Source of the DNA: Mycolicibacterium bacteremicum
GTDB taxonomy: Bacteria > Actinomycetota > Actinomycetes > Mycobacteriales > Mycobacteriaceae
Direction of reading: 5' to 3'
DNA: 64,000 nucleotides
NCBI RefSeq assembly: GCF_002086115.1
Contig: NZ_MVHJ01000014.1
Location: forward strand, 62,001-126,000
Part shown: piece by piece, positions 16,818-24,856 of the stretch
Layout: each line of letters starts with the position of its first letter
Position numbering within the stretch: the stretch's first letter is position 1
The notes under the pieces: model-generated
The model's database searches: none
What the model was told of the DNA's origin: nothing
Seen by the model: the letters and a program-made list of their open reading frames with translations, nothing else
Position numbers and translations under genes: made by a program

Positions 16818-18170
16818 ATGGGGGTTGTGGTGGGCACGTCGGAATCGAACACGGTCGACTACATGGACCACGCGTCCTATGTCGCGCTCCGGGCGCTGCG
16901 ACGCGGACCGGTCGGCCAGTCGGTGTGGATCTACGAGCGTGGCGTCGACATGGACGGGTTACGGCGTTTCCAGCGCAATCTCGGGCGCACCCTGCTGGGC
17001 AGGCGGATCGAACGTTCGCCGTTGCCGTTCGGCAGGCACCGCTGGGTGTCCTGGCCCGGGCCTGACGGGATCACCGTGGCGGCAACCGAACGCACCCGCG
17101 CCGAGGTCTGGAACTGGGCCGACGAACGCGCGAAGGTACCGGTCGATCCCGAGACCGGGCCGGCCTGGCATCTGTCGGTGCAACCGCTGGTCGGCGGCGG
17201 CGCCGCGGTATCGCTGGTGTTCTCGCACACCATCGCCGACGGTGCCGCCTCGACCCTGTCGATCGTCTCCGCGGTCGACGGTACCGATTGGGGGCTCGGA
17301 TACCCGGCGTCCGGGACGCGGACCCGAGGGCAGGCGTTGCGCGCCGACCTGCGCACCACGGCCCGTGAGCTGCTGGGGATACCGGCGGCGCTGGCCGGGA
17401 CCGCGCGCCTGCATAAGCAGCAGAGCGCCGGCAAGCCCAGACCGCCCAGGCGGCGGGTACCCGCGTCCGCGGGATCCACCGAACCGGTGACGGTGCCGAT
17501 GGTCGCCGCGAGCATCGACGTGGCGACGTTCGACGAGCGGGTCGCCGCGCTCGGCGGCACCCGCAACGCGATGGTCGCCGCGCTGGCGGCTCGGCTGGGC
17601 CTGGAGTTGGGCCGCGTCGACGCCGACGGGAATGTGATGCTGACCTTCCCGGTGAGCGAGCGGACCGAGGGTGACACCCGCGGCAATGCGCTCAACGTCA
17701 TCACCGTGACGGTGGACCCGAAAACCGTGGTCGCCGATCTCGGACCGCTGCGCAAGGCGGTCAAGGACGCCCTGGTCGAGATGCAGGCCACCCGCGAGGC
17801 GATGATGGCCCCGCTCCCGCTGATCCCGTTCGTGCCGAAGTTCCTGATGGCCACCGTCGAGAAGGCGGTGTTGCAGGAGGGCCTGCCGATCGGCTGCTCG
17901 AATGCCGGTGAGATGCCGCCGTCGCTGAGCCGGATCGACGGTAACGAGGCGGATTTCTTCATCGGCCGGATGATCGAGAACGGGGTCACCGAGGCGGCCT
18001 TCGCCCGCCGCGGCGGGCATCTGGCGCTCGGCGTGACGATCACCAACGGAACCGCCGCCATCAGTATCGCGTCGTGGAAGGTCGGCGGACCCAATTCGGC
18101 GCCGGCCCTGGCCGAGGCCGTCACAACGGCCTTCGCCGACTTCGGGCTGACGCCGGAGGTCGAATGGTGA
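16818..18170 (+). CDS. WS/DGAT-like acyltransferase-family protein (first paralogue)
   Basis: A ~450-residue protein of the wax ester synthase/diacylglycerol acyltransferase superfamily with the C-terminal WS/DGAT (DUF1298) domain. The catalytic HHxxxDG motif appears as SHTIADG: the second (catalytic) His137 and Asp141 remain, the first His is Ser. Other landmarks are SYVALRALRRGPVGQSVWIY near the N-terminus and FPVSERTEGDTRGNALNVIT. It is probably an acyl-CoA-dependent transferase or a trehalose/glycolipid-modifying relative. ATG 16818 is used; GTG 16827 or 16830 are equally possible. A close paralogue lies at 20156-21499. Confidence 0.75.
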   Translation: MGVVVGTSESNTVDYMDHASYVALRALRRGPVGQSVWIYERGVDMDGLRRFQRNLGRTLLGRRIERSPLPFGRHRWVSWPGPDGITVAATERTRAEVWNWADERAKVPVDPETGPAWHLSVQPLVGGGAAVSLVFSHTIADGAASTLSIVSAVDGTDWGLGYPASGTRTRGQALRADLRTTARELLGIPAALAGTARLHKQQSAGKPRPPRRRVPASAGSTEPVTVPMVAASIDVATFDERVAALGGTRNAMVAALAARLGLELGRVDADGNVMLTFPVSERTEGDTRGNALNVITVTVDPKTVVADLGPLRKAVKDALVEMQATREAMMAPLPLIPFVPKFLMATVEKAVLQEGLPIGCSNAGEMPPSLSRIDGNEADFFIGRMIENGVTEAAFARRGGHLALGVTITNGTAAISIASWKVGGPNSAPALAEAVTTAFADFGLTPEVEW

Positions 18171-18187
18171 ACGTCCGCCGTCAGAGT

Positions 18188-19372
18188 TCAGAGCCGTTCG
18201 ATGATGGTGGCGTTGGCCATGCCGCCGCCCTCACACATCGTCTGTAGGCCGTAGCGTCCGCCCCGCTGTCCCAGCGCGTTGACCAGGGTGGTCATGATGC
18301 GCGCGCCGCTGGCGCCGAGCGGGTGCCCGATGGCGATCGCGCCACCGTTGACGTTCACCTTCGCCAGGTCGGCTCCGGTGTCGGCCGCCCAGCTGAGCAC
18401 GACCGGCGCGAACGCCTCGTTGACCTCGAACAGGTCGATATCCGAGATGGCCAGGCCGGCCTTGTGCAGCACCTTCTCGGTGGCCGGGATGACGCCGGTC
18501 AGCATGTAGAGCGGGTCGGACCCGACGACGACCGCGGTGTGGATGCGGGCCAGCGGCGTGAGCCCGAGTCGCCGTGCGGTGGCACCGCTGGTGATCATCA
18601 CCGCGGCACTGCCGTCGGACAGCGGTGACGAGTTGCCCGGGGTGATCTCCCAGGAGATCTGCGGGAAGCGGGCCGCGTACGCCTCGGTGAAGAACGCCGG
18701 CCGCAGACCGGCCAGCGTCTGCACGCTGGTGCCGGGGCGGATGATCTCATCGGAGTGCAGCCCGGCGATCGGGGCCAGTTCGTTGTCGAAGGACCCGTCC
18801 TTGGTCGCCCGGGCGGCCTTCTCGTGGCTGGCCGCGGAGAACTCGTCGAGCTGGGTGCGTGAGAGCTGCCATTTCGCGGCGATCAGTTCCGCGCTGATAC
18901 CCTGCGGCACAAGCCCTTCGGGGTAGCGGGCGGCCATGTCGTGGCCGAACGGGTCGCTGCCGGGCAGGACCGAGGAGCCCATCGGCACCCGCGACATGGA
19001 TTCCACGCCTGCGGCGATCACGATGTCGTAGGCGCCGGCCAGCACACCCTGGGCGGCGAAGCTGATGGCCTGCTGGCTGCTGCCGCACTGCCGGTCCACC
19101 GTGGTGCCGGGCACCGACTCCGGAAATCCCGCACCGAGCAGGGCGTTGCGGGCGATGTTGACGGCCTGGTCGCCGACCTGGGTGACGGCGCCGGCGATGA
19201 CATCGTCGACCAGCGCGGGGTCGACCCCGGTGCGGGTGATGAGTTCGCGCAGGCTGTGCGCCAACAGATCCGCGGGGAGTACCCCGTGTAGTGCGCCGCC
19301 CGGCTTGCCCTTGCCGACCGGGGTGCGCACCGCACCGACGATGACCGCGTCGCGATCCGAGTATCCGGACAT
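18188..19372 (-). CDS. Acetyl-CoA acetyltransferase (thiolase, FadA-type)
   Basis: A 394-residue thiolase with all catalytic residues: Cys96 in TTVDRQCGSSQQA, His350 in AIAIGHPLGASGARI and Cys380 in QTMCEGGGMANATI. It catalyses the thiolytic cleavage (or condensation) of 3-oxoacyl-CoA in fatty acid metabolism. It is transcribed divergently from an HxlR regulator with a symmetric CTGAGTAT operator between them, so it is the likely target of that regulator. Which chain length it uses cannot be told. Confidence 0.92.
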   Translation of the reverse strand: MSGYSDRDAVIVGAVRTPVGKGKPGGALHGVLPADLLAHSLRELITRTGVDPALVDDVIAGAVTQVGDQAVNIARNALLGAGFPESVPGTTVDRQCGSSQQAISFAAQGVLAGAYDIVIAAGVESMSRVPMGSSVLPGSDPFGHDMAARYPEGLVPQGISAELIAAKWQLSRTQLDEFSAASHEKAARATKDGSFDNELAPIAGLHSDEIIRPGTSVQTLAGLRPAFFTEAYAARFPQISWEITPGNSSPLSDGSAAVMITSGATARRLGLTPLARIHTAVVVGSDPLYMLTGVIPATEKVLHKAGLAISDIDLFEVNEAFAPVVLSWAADTGADLAKVNVNGGAIAIGHPLGASGARIMTTLVNALGQRGGRYGLQTMCEGGGMANATIIERL

Positions 19373-19394
19373 GTCTCCTCCTGCTCACTCACCG

Positions 19395-19435
19395 CTGAGT
19401 ACTGCTTCCTATACTCAGATGTAACACCTGAGTAT
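19395..19435. promoter_or_regulatory. HxlR operator region between thiolase and hxlR-type gene
   Basis: ATACTCAG (19411-19418) and CTGAGTAT (19428-19435) are perfect 8-base inverted arms with a 9-base spacer. A third copy, CTGAGTA, starts at 19395. The AT-rich block lies 22-62 bases from the thioesterase-like thiolase start at 19372 and 33 bases from the regulator start at 19469, so binding could control both promoters. Confidence 0.65.
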
Positions 19436-19468
19436 GGTTCTAACAACCCAGCGCCTAGGGTGATGTAC

Positions 19469-19966
19469 ATGACAGTTCTGGAGGGTCCGCTCGGTGACCG
19501 CGATGCGTGGTCGGCCATCGGTGAATGCCCGATCGAGAAGACGATGTCGCTCGCCGGGCAGAAGTCGACGATGTTGATCATGCGGGAGGCCTACTACGGC
19601 ACCACCCGATTCGACGATTTCGCCCGTCGGGTCGGTCTGACCAAGGCGGCCACCTCGGCCAGGCTGGGGGAGTTGGTGGCGGCGGGGTTGCTGAGCAAGC
19701 GCCCCTACCGGGAGCCCGGGCAGCGAACCCGGCACGAATACGTGCTGACCCAGGCCGGTGTCGATTTCACCCCGGTGGTCTGGGCGATGTTCGAGTGGGG
19801 TCGCACCCATCTGCCGAACAACGGCAGGCTGCGGTTGGGGCATCGCGGCTGTGGTGCCGACGCGCATGTCGAAATCGTCTGCGACAAGGGTCATTCGGTT
19901 CCGTTCGACGAACTGGGCATGCGATTGGTCCCACGCCGACACGACGACGCGGACGCCGTGACGTAA
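19469..19966 (+). CDS. HxlR-family winged-helix regulator
   Basis: A 165-residue regulator. The HxlR domain is seen as CPIEKTMSLAGQKSTMLIMR (with the family's conserved Cys near the N-terminus), then GTTRFDDFARRVGLTKAATS and ARLGELVAAGLLSKRPYREP. A C-terminal extension of about 50 residues ends in CGADAHVEIVCDKGH, with two Cys and several His that may bind metal. ATG 19469 has AGGG eight bases upstream; ATG 19463 and GTG 19460 are alternatives. It is divergent from the thiolase and shares the CTGAGTAT operator. Confidence 0.83.
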   Translation: MTVLEGPLGDRDAWSAIGECPIEKTMSLAGQKSTMLIMREAYYGTTRFDDFARRVGLTKAATSARLGELVAAGLLSKRPYREPGQRTRHEYVLTQAGVDFTPVVWAMFEWGRTHLPNNGRLRLGHRGCGADAHVEIVCDKGHSVPFDELGMRLVPRRHDDADAVT

Positions 19967-20002
19967 CAGCCCGCGGTGTGCGGTTTCGGGGTACGGTCTG
20001 AC

Positions 20003-20059
20003 GACCCGGGGCATCTTCGCCCGAAATATTGACCTATCCGTTAAAATTTCGCCCGGGTC
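20003..20059. other. Large imperfect inverted repeat upstream of the second WS/DGAT-like gene
   Basis: GACCCGGG (20003-20010) pairs with CCCGGGTC (20052-20059), and inside it CGAAAT (20032-20037) pairs with ATTTCG (20046-20051), giving a 14-base right arm against a split left arm with an 11-base bulge. It lies after the HxlR gene and about 100 bases before ATG 20156. It could end the hxlR transcript or structure the next leader; no T-run follows. Confidence 0.4.
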
Positions 20060-20155
20060 AGCAGCAACCTGCTGAGGGCCCGCTCAGCGTCGGTGCGTGC
20101 AGGGGGGCCCACACGTGCCGACGACAGACCGTGGCGAGAAAGGGCCCTGGGGCGT

Positions 20156-21499
20156 ATGAACCACCCAGCCGACAACACGCTGGCCTATATGGATCAGGGT
20201 TCCTATCTGGCGCTGCGCGCGCTGGGCCGCGGGCCGGTCATCCAGTACATCTGGATCTACGAACGCGGCGTCGACATGGACGGCCTGCGACGCTTCCAGC
20301 GCAACCTGGCCGACGGTCTGCTCGGCCGCCGCCTGGAACGCTCGTCGGTTCCGCTCGGTCGTCACCACTGGGTGTCCTGCGGTGATTCGGCGGGCATCGA
20401 CATCTCGGCGGTCGAACGGCATCGCGGCGAGGTGTGGGAGTACGTCGAGGAACGCGCCGCGGTGCCGGTGGATCCCGAACACGGACCGCCCTGGCATCTG
20501 GGGGTGCAACCGCTGGCCGAGGGCGGATCCGTGGTCACCCTGGTGGTCTCGCACACCGTGGCCGACGCCGCGGCGCTCATCGAGTCCATCACCCACGCCG
20601 TCGACGGCACCGGACGTCACCTGAACTATCCGCAGGCCGGTGCGCGGTCCAGGCGCGCGGCGCTGCGCCGCGATCTGGCGATCACCGCCCGCGCGGTGCG
20701 TGAGGTGCCCGCCGCGGTGATCGGTGCGGCTCGGCTGGCCCGCGATCAGTCCGCCGAGCTCTCCGAATCGGCCAGGGCGGTGCCGGTGACGCGCAGTCGC
20801 GCGACCTCGGGCGGGCCCGTGAACCTGCCGACGGTCTCGGTGCGCGTCGACGCCGCGGAATGGGACGCCCGCGCCAAAGCCCTCGGCGGCACCAGCAATG
20901 CGCTGCTGGCCGGCATCGCGGCCCGTGTCGGGGCCATCACCGGACGTGTCGACGCCGACGGCCGGGCGATGCTGTCGCTACCGGTCAGTGAGCGGGTGCC
21001 GGGGGACACCCGCGGCAATGCGCTCAACACGATCACCGTGATGGCCGATCCGAAGGTGGCCCCTGAGGATCTGGGTCCGATCCGCGGCGGTATCAAGGCC
21101 GCGCTGATCGAGCTGGCCGACACCCGTGAGCAGATGCTGGCGCCGCTGCCGCTGGCGCCCTACACACCGAAGTTCCTGTTACGCCGGTTGGAGAAGCTGG
21201 TCCTCAAGGTCGGCAAACCGATCGGCTCATCCAACAGCGGTCCGCTGCCCGAGCAGGTGAACCGGCCCGATGGGACACCGGCGGACATCTTCGTCGCCCA
21301 TTCTCCCGAGCCGGGCATCACCGCAACGGATCTGGAGCGCATGGGTGGGCGGATGCTGTTGGCGGCCGGGACGGTCGGCGGGGCGGTGTGCATCTCGGTG
21401 GCGGCCTGGGAGCCAGGGGCGCCCAACACCAAAGAGGCACTGATGCAAGCGGTGAAGGAAGCCTTCTACGATTTCGACCTCACGGCGGTCATGGAATAA
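20156..21499 (+). CDS. WS/DGAT-like acyltransferase-family protein (second paralogue)
   Basis: A 447-residue paralogue of the protein at 16818, with the same landmarks: MDQGSYLALRALGRGPVIQY, IYERGVDMDGLRRFQRNL, LSLPVSERVPGDTRGNALNT. The active-site motif is further changed to SHTVADA, keeping His133 and Asp137 but losing the first His and the final Gly. It may therefore differ in activity or be a structural or regulatory homologue. ATG 20156 is chosen because it places MDQGSYLAL at the same distance as in the paralogue. The two copies are separated by the thiolase/HxlR pair. Confidence 0.75.
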   Translation: MNHPADNTLAYMDQGSYLALRALGRGPVIQYIWIYERGVDMDGLRRFQRNLADGLLGRRLERSSVPLGRHHWVSCGDSAGIDISAVERHRGEVWEYVEERAAVPVDPEHGPPWHLGVQPLAEGGSVVTLVVSHTVADAAALIESITHAVDGTGRHLNYPQAGARSRRAALRRDLAITARAVREVPAAVIGAARLARDQSAELSESARAVPVTRSRATSGGPVNLPTVSVRVDAAEWDARAKALGGTSNALLAGIAARVGAITGRVDADGRAMLSLPVSERVPGDTRGNALNTITVMADPKVAPEDLGPIRGGIKAALIELADTREQMLAPLPLAPYTPKFLLRRLEKLVLKVGKPIGSSNSGPLPEQVNRPDGTPADIFVAHSPEPGITATDLERMGGRMLLAAGTVGGAVCISVAAWEPGAPNTKEALMQAVKEAFYDFDLTAVME

Positions 21500-21541
21500 G
21501 CCGCGCTGCGGTGGCTCCGATCCTGTGGTGGGATTCGGTGC

Positions 21542-24500
21542 ATGGGCATCAAAGTGGCGCTGGAACACCGGACCAGCTACACCTTCGACCGGCTGGTGGA
21601 GTTACATCCACACGTGGTCCGGCTGCGCCCCGCGCCGCACTCGCGCACCCCGATCGAGGCGTATTCGCTGCAGGTCGAGCCGGCCGACCATTTCATCAAC
21701 TGGCAACAGGATGCCTTCGGAAACTTTCTGGCGCGGTTGGTGTTTCCCGATCGAGCCCGCAGCCTGACCATCACCGTCGGATTGATCGCCGACCTGAAGG
21801 TCATCAACCCGTTCGACTTCTTCATCGAGGAGTGGGCCGAGTATTTCCCGTTCCGCTATCCCAGAGAACTGCTCGCCGACCTGGAGCCCTATCTCCGTCC
21901 GGTCGACGAGGGTGAAGACGGTTCGGGCCCCGGCGAACTCGTCCAGCAGTGGGTGCGGGACTTCGCCGTCGGCGAGGGCACCCGCACGATCGACTTCCTG
22001 GTCAAGCTCAACGCCGCGGTGCGCGCCGACGTCGGCTACAGCGTCCGGATGGAACCCGGCGTGCAGACACCGGATGTCACGTTGCGTTCCCGGATCGGGT
22101 CCTGCCGGGACTCGGCCTGGCTGCTGGTGTCGATCCTGCGACAGCTCGGCCTGGCCGCCCGGTTCGTCTCGGGGTACCTGGTGCAGCTGGCATCCGATGT
22201 CGCGGCCCTCGACGGGCCGTCGGGCCCGGCCGCCGACTTCACCGACCTGCATGCCTGGACCGAGGTCTTCATCCCGGGCGCCGGCTGGATAGGCCTGGAT
22301 CCGACCTCGGCCCTGTTCGCCGGGGAGGGGCACATCCCGCTCTCGGCGACCCCACACCCGGAGTCCGCGGCGCCCATCACCGGAGCCACCGGCCGCGCCG
22401 AGGCGACGCTGGACTTCAGCAATGTGGTCACCCGTATCCACGAGGATCCGCGCGTCACACTGCCCTACACCGAGCAGACCTGGACGGCGATCAACACCCT
22501 CGGTGCACAGGTCGACGCCCGGCTGGCCGCCGGCGACGTGCGCCTGACCGTCGGCGGCGAACCGACGTTCGTGTCCGTCGACAATCAGACCGACCCGGAG
22601 TGGACGACCGCGGCCGACGGTCCACACAAGCGCGAGCGGGCCTCGGTGTTGGTCGAGCGGCTGCGCCAGGTGTGGGCGCCGCATGGTCTGGTACAGCGCA
22701 GCCAGGGCAAGTGGTATCCGGGGGAACCGTTGCCGCGCTGGCAGATCGGGCTCTTCTGGCGTACCGACGGGGAGCAGCTGTGGAATGATCCGGCGCTGCT
22801 GGCCGACCCCTGGGCGGTGGATCCAGCCCCGCCCGTCGCCGACGGGGTGGACGCCGAGTTGCTGGCGGCCGTCGCCGACGGGCTGACCCTGCCGGTCACC
22901 CAGGTCCGCCCGGCCTTCGAGGACGCGCTGGGTCGGCTGGCCGGCGCGGTCCGCCGGCCCGCCGGGGAACCGGTTGCCGCGGCCGACGACCTGGCCGCCG
23001 ATGGTGTCCGACAGCGGGCGGCGCTGTTGGCCCGGCTCGACGAGCCCGTCGTCGAACCGGCTGCCCATGTGCTGCCGCTGCACCGCCGCGACGACGATTC
23101 GGGGTGGGCCAGCGCCGACTGGACGCTGCGGCGCGGCCGGATCGTGCTGCTGGAGGGCGATTCCCCGGCCGGCCTGCGGTTGCCGTTGAACTCGATCAGC
23201 TGGCACGCCCCGCCGCCCACCTACGAGTCGGATCCGCTGACCCAGCACGGCACCCTGGCCTCCGGACCCGCCCGGCAGGCGCAGGCCGAGGTGCAGGACG
23301 CCGAGGACGCACCGCCGACCGCGCTCGTCGCCGAGATCCGCGACGGACTGCTGTATGTGTTCCTGCCGCCCACCGACACGCTGGAGGCCTTCGTCGACCT
23401 GGTGTCCCGGGTGGAGGCGGCCGCCGCGGCCATCGGCACCCCGGTCGTCGTCGAGGGATACGGTCCGCCGCACGACAGCAGGCTCACCTCGATGACGGTC
23501 ACCCCGGACCCCGGCGTGATCGAGGTGAACGTCGCTCCGACGGCCAGTTTCGCCGAACAGCGGGCGCAACTGGAGACGCTCTACGCCCAGGCGCGGCTGG
23601 CGCGGCTGTCCACCGAGCAGTTCGACTACGACGGCAGCCACGGCGGGACGGGCGGGGGCAACCACATCACCCTGGGCGGCATCACCCCGGCCGACTCACC
23701 GCTGCTGCGCAGGCCCGACCTGCTGGTGTCGCTACTGACCTACTGGCAGCGCCACCCGTCGCTGTCCTACCTGTTCGCCGGTCGCTTCATCGGCACCACC
23801 TCACAGGCCCCGCGCGTCGACGAGGGGCGCACCGAAGCGCTCTACGAGCTGGAGATCGCCTTCGCCGAGATCGACCGGCTGGCACGGATCGGCGCGGCAC
23901 AGCCCTGGGTCACCGACCGGGCCCTGCGGCATCTGCTCACCGACATCACCGGCAACACCCACCGCGCCGAATTCTGCATCGACAAGCTCTACAGCCCGGA
24001 CAGTCCGCGGGGCCGGCTGGGGCTGCTGGAGCTCCGCGGATTCGAGATGCCGCCGCACCACCAGATGGCGATGGTGCAGTCACTGCTGGTGCGCGCCCTG
24101 GTCGCGCGGTTCTGGGATGAACCGCTGCGCGCCCCGTTGATCCGGCACGGAGCCAACCTGCACGGTCGATACCTGCTGCCGCACTTCCTGATCCAGGATA
24201 TCGCCGCCGTGGCGGCCGATCTGCGCGAGCACGGTATCGACTTCGACACCAGCTGGTTGGACCCGTTCACCGAGTTCCGGTTCCCGCGGATCGGCACCGC
24301 CGTGTTCGACGGGGTGGAGATCGAGCTGCGCGGTGCGATCGAGCCGTGGAATGTGCTCGGTGAGGAGGCGACCGCGGGCGGCACCGCGCGTTACGTGGAC
24401 TCCTCGGTGGAACGTGTCCAGGTCCGGCTGGTCGGCGCCGACCGCAACCGCTACATCGTCACTGTCAACGGGCACCCCGTTCCGCTGCTGGCTACCGACA

Positions 24501-24856
24501 AGACCGACATCCAGGTGGGTGGGGTGCGCTACCGCGCCTGGCAGCCGCCCAGTGCGCTGCACCCCACCATCACGGTCGACGGGCCGCTGCGGTTCGAACT
24601 CGTCGACGCCGCCACCGGTGTCTCCCGGGGTGGCTGTACCTACCACGTCGCGCACCCCGGCGGCCGCTCCTATGACACCCCGCCGGTCAACGCGGTGGAG
24701 GCCGAGTCGCGCCGCGGCCGACGGTTCGAGGCGACCGGGTTCACGCCCGGCCGGGTCGATCTGGCCGATCTGGCCGAGAAGCAGGCCCGCCAATCCACCG
24801 ATATGGGCGCGCCCGGGATATTGGATCTGCGCCGGGTGCGTACCGTTCTGCGGTGA
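21542..24856 (+). CDS. Transglutaminase-like / DUF2126 fusion protein
   Basis: An 1104-residue two-part protein (Rv2566-like). Residues 1-~110 form the beta-rich transglutaminase N-terminal domain, followed by the papain-like core with Cys188 (GSCRDSAWLL), His237 (DLHAWTEVF) and Asp253 (GLDPTSALFAG), a complete triad. From about residue 300 the large DUF2126 region follows, including LTVGGEPTFVSVDNQTDPEW and HGGTGGGNHITLGG; it is thought to belong to a carboxylate-amine ligase-like fold, which I cannot verify. It starts a four-gene cluster with ATP-grasp/alpha-E, a second transglutaminase and a metallopeptidase, suggesting ATP-dependent synthesis plus cleavage or cross-linking of peptide bonds on an unknown substrate. 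Confidence 0.85.
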   Translation: MGIKVALEHRTSYTFDRLVELHPHVVRLRPAPHSRTPIEAYSLQVEPADHFINWQQDAFGNFLARLVFPDRARSLTITVGLIADLKVINPFDFFIEEWAEYFPFRYPRELLADLEPYLRPVDEGEDGSGPGELVQQWVRDFAVGEGTRTIDFLVKLNAAVRADVGYSVRMEPGVQTPDVTLRSRIGSCRDSAWLLVSILRQLGLAARFVSGYLVQLASDVAALDGPSGPAADFTDLHAWTEVFIPGAGWIGLDPTSALFAGEGHIPLSATPHPESAAPITGATGRAEATLDFSNVVTRIHEDPRVTLPYTEQTWTAINTLGAQVDARLAAGDVRLTVGGEPTFVSVDNQTDPEWTTAADGPHKRERASVLVERLRQVWAPHGLVQRSQGKWYPGEPLPRWQIGLFWRTDGEQLWNDPALLADPWAVDPAPPVADGVDAELLAAVADGLTLPVTQVRPAFEDALGRLAGAVRRPAGEPVAAADDLAADGVRQRAALLARLDEPVVEPAAHVLPLHRRDDDSGWASADWTLRRGRIVLLEGDSPAGLRLPLNSISWHAPPPTYESDPLTQHGTLASGPARQAQAEVQDAEDAPPTALVAEIRDGLLYVFLPPTDTLEAFVDLVSRVEAAAAAIGTPVVVEGYGPPHDSRLTSMTVTPDPGVIEVNVAPTASFAEQRAQLETLYAQARLARLSTEQFDYDGSHGGTGGGNHITLGGITPADSPLLRRPDLLVSLLTYWQRHPSLSYLFAGRFIGTTSQAPRVDEGRTEALYELEIAFAEIDRLARIGAAQPWVTDRALRHLLTDITGNTHRAEFCIDKLYSPDSPRGRLGLLELRGFEMPPHHQMAMVQSLLVRALVARFWDEPLRAPLIRHGANLHGRYLLPHFLIQDIAAVAADLREHGIDFDTSWLDPFTEFRFPRIGTAVFDGVEIELRGAIEPWNVLGEEATAGGTARYVDSSVERVQVRLVGADRNRYIVTVNGHPVPLLATDKTDIQVGGVRYRAWQPPSALHPTITVDGPLRFELVDAATGVSRGGCTYHVAHPGGRSYDTPPVNAVEAESRRGRRFEATGFTPGRVDLADLAEKQARQSTDMGAPGILDLRRVRTVLR

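Noticed and set aside
20156-21499. Second WS/DGAT-like gene as a pseudogene
   Set aside because: The frame is intact over full length with conserved flanking motifs; only the HHxxxDG motif is changed.
21602-23665. Long open frame (about 687 codons) opposite the transglutaminase/DUF2126 gene
   Set aside because: The translation is rich in Arg, Gly and Gln with no domain; it is a codon-bias shadow of the real gene.
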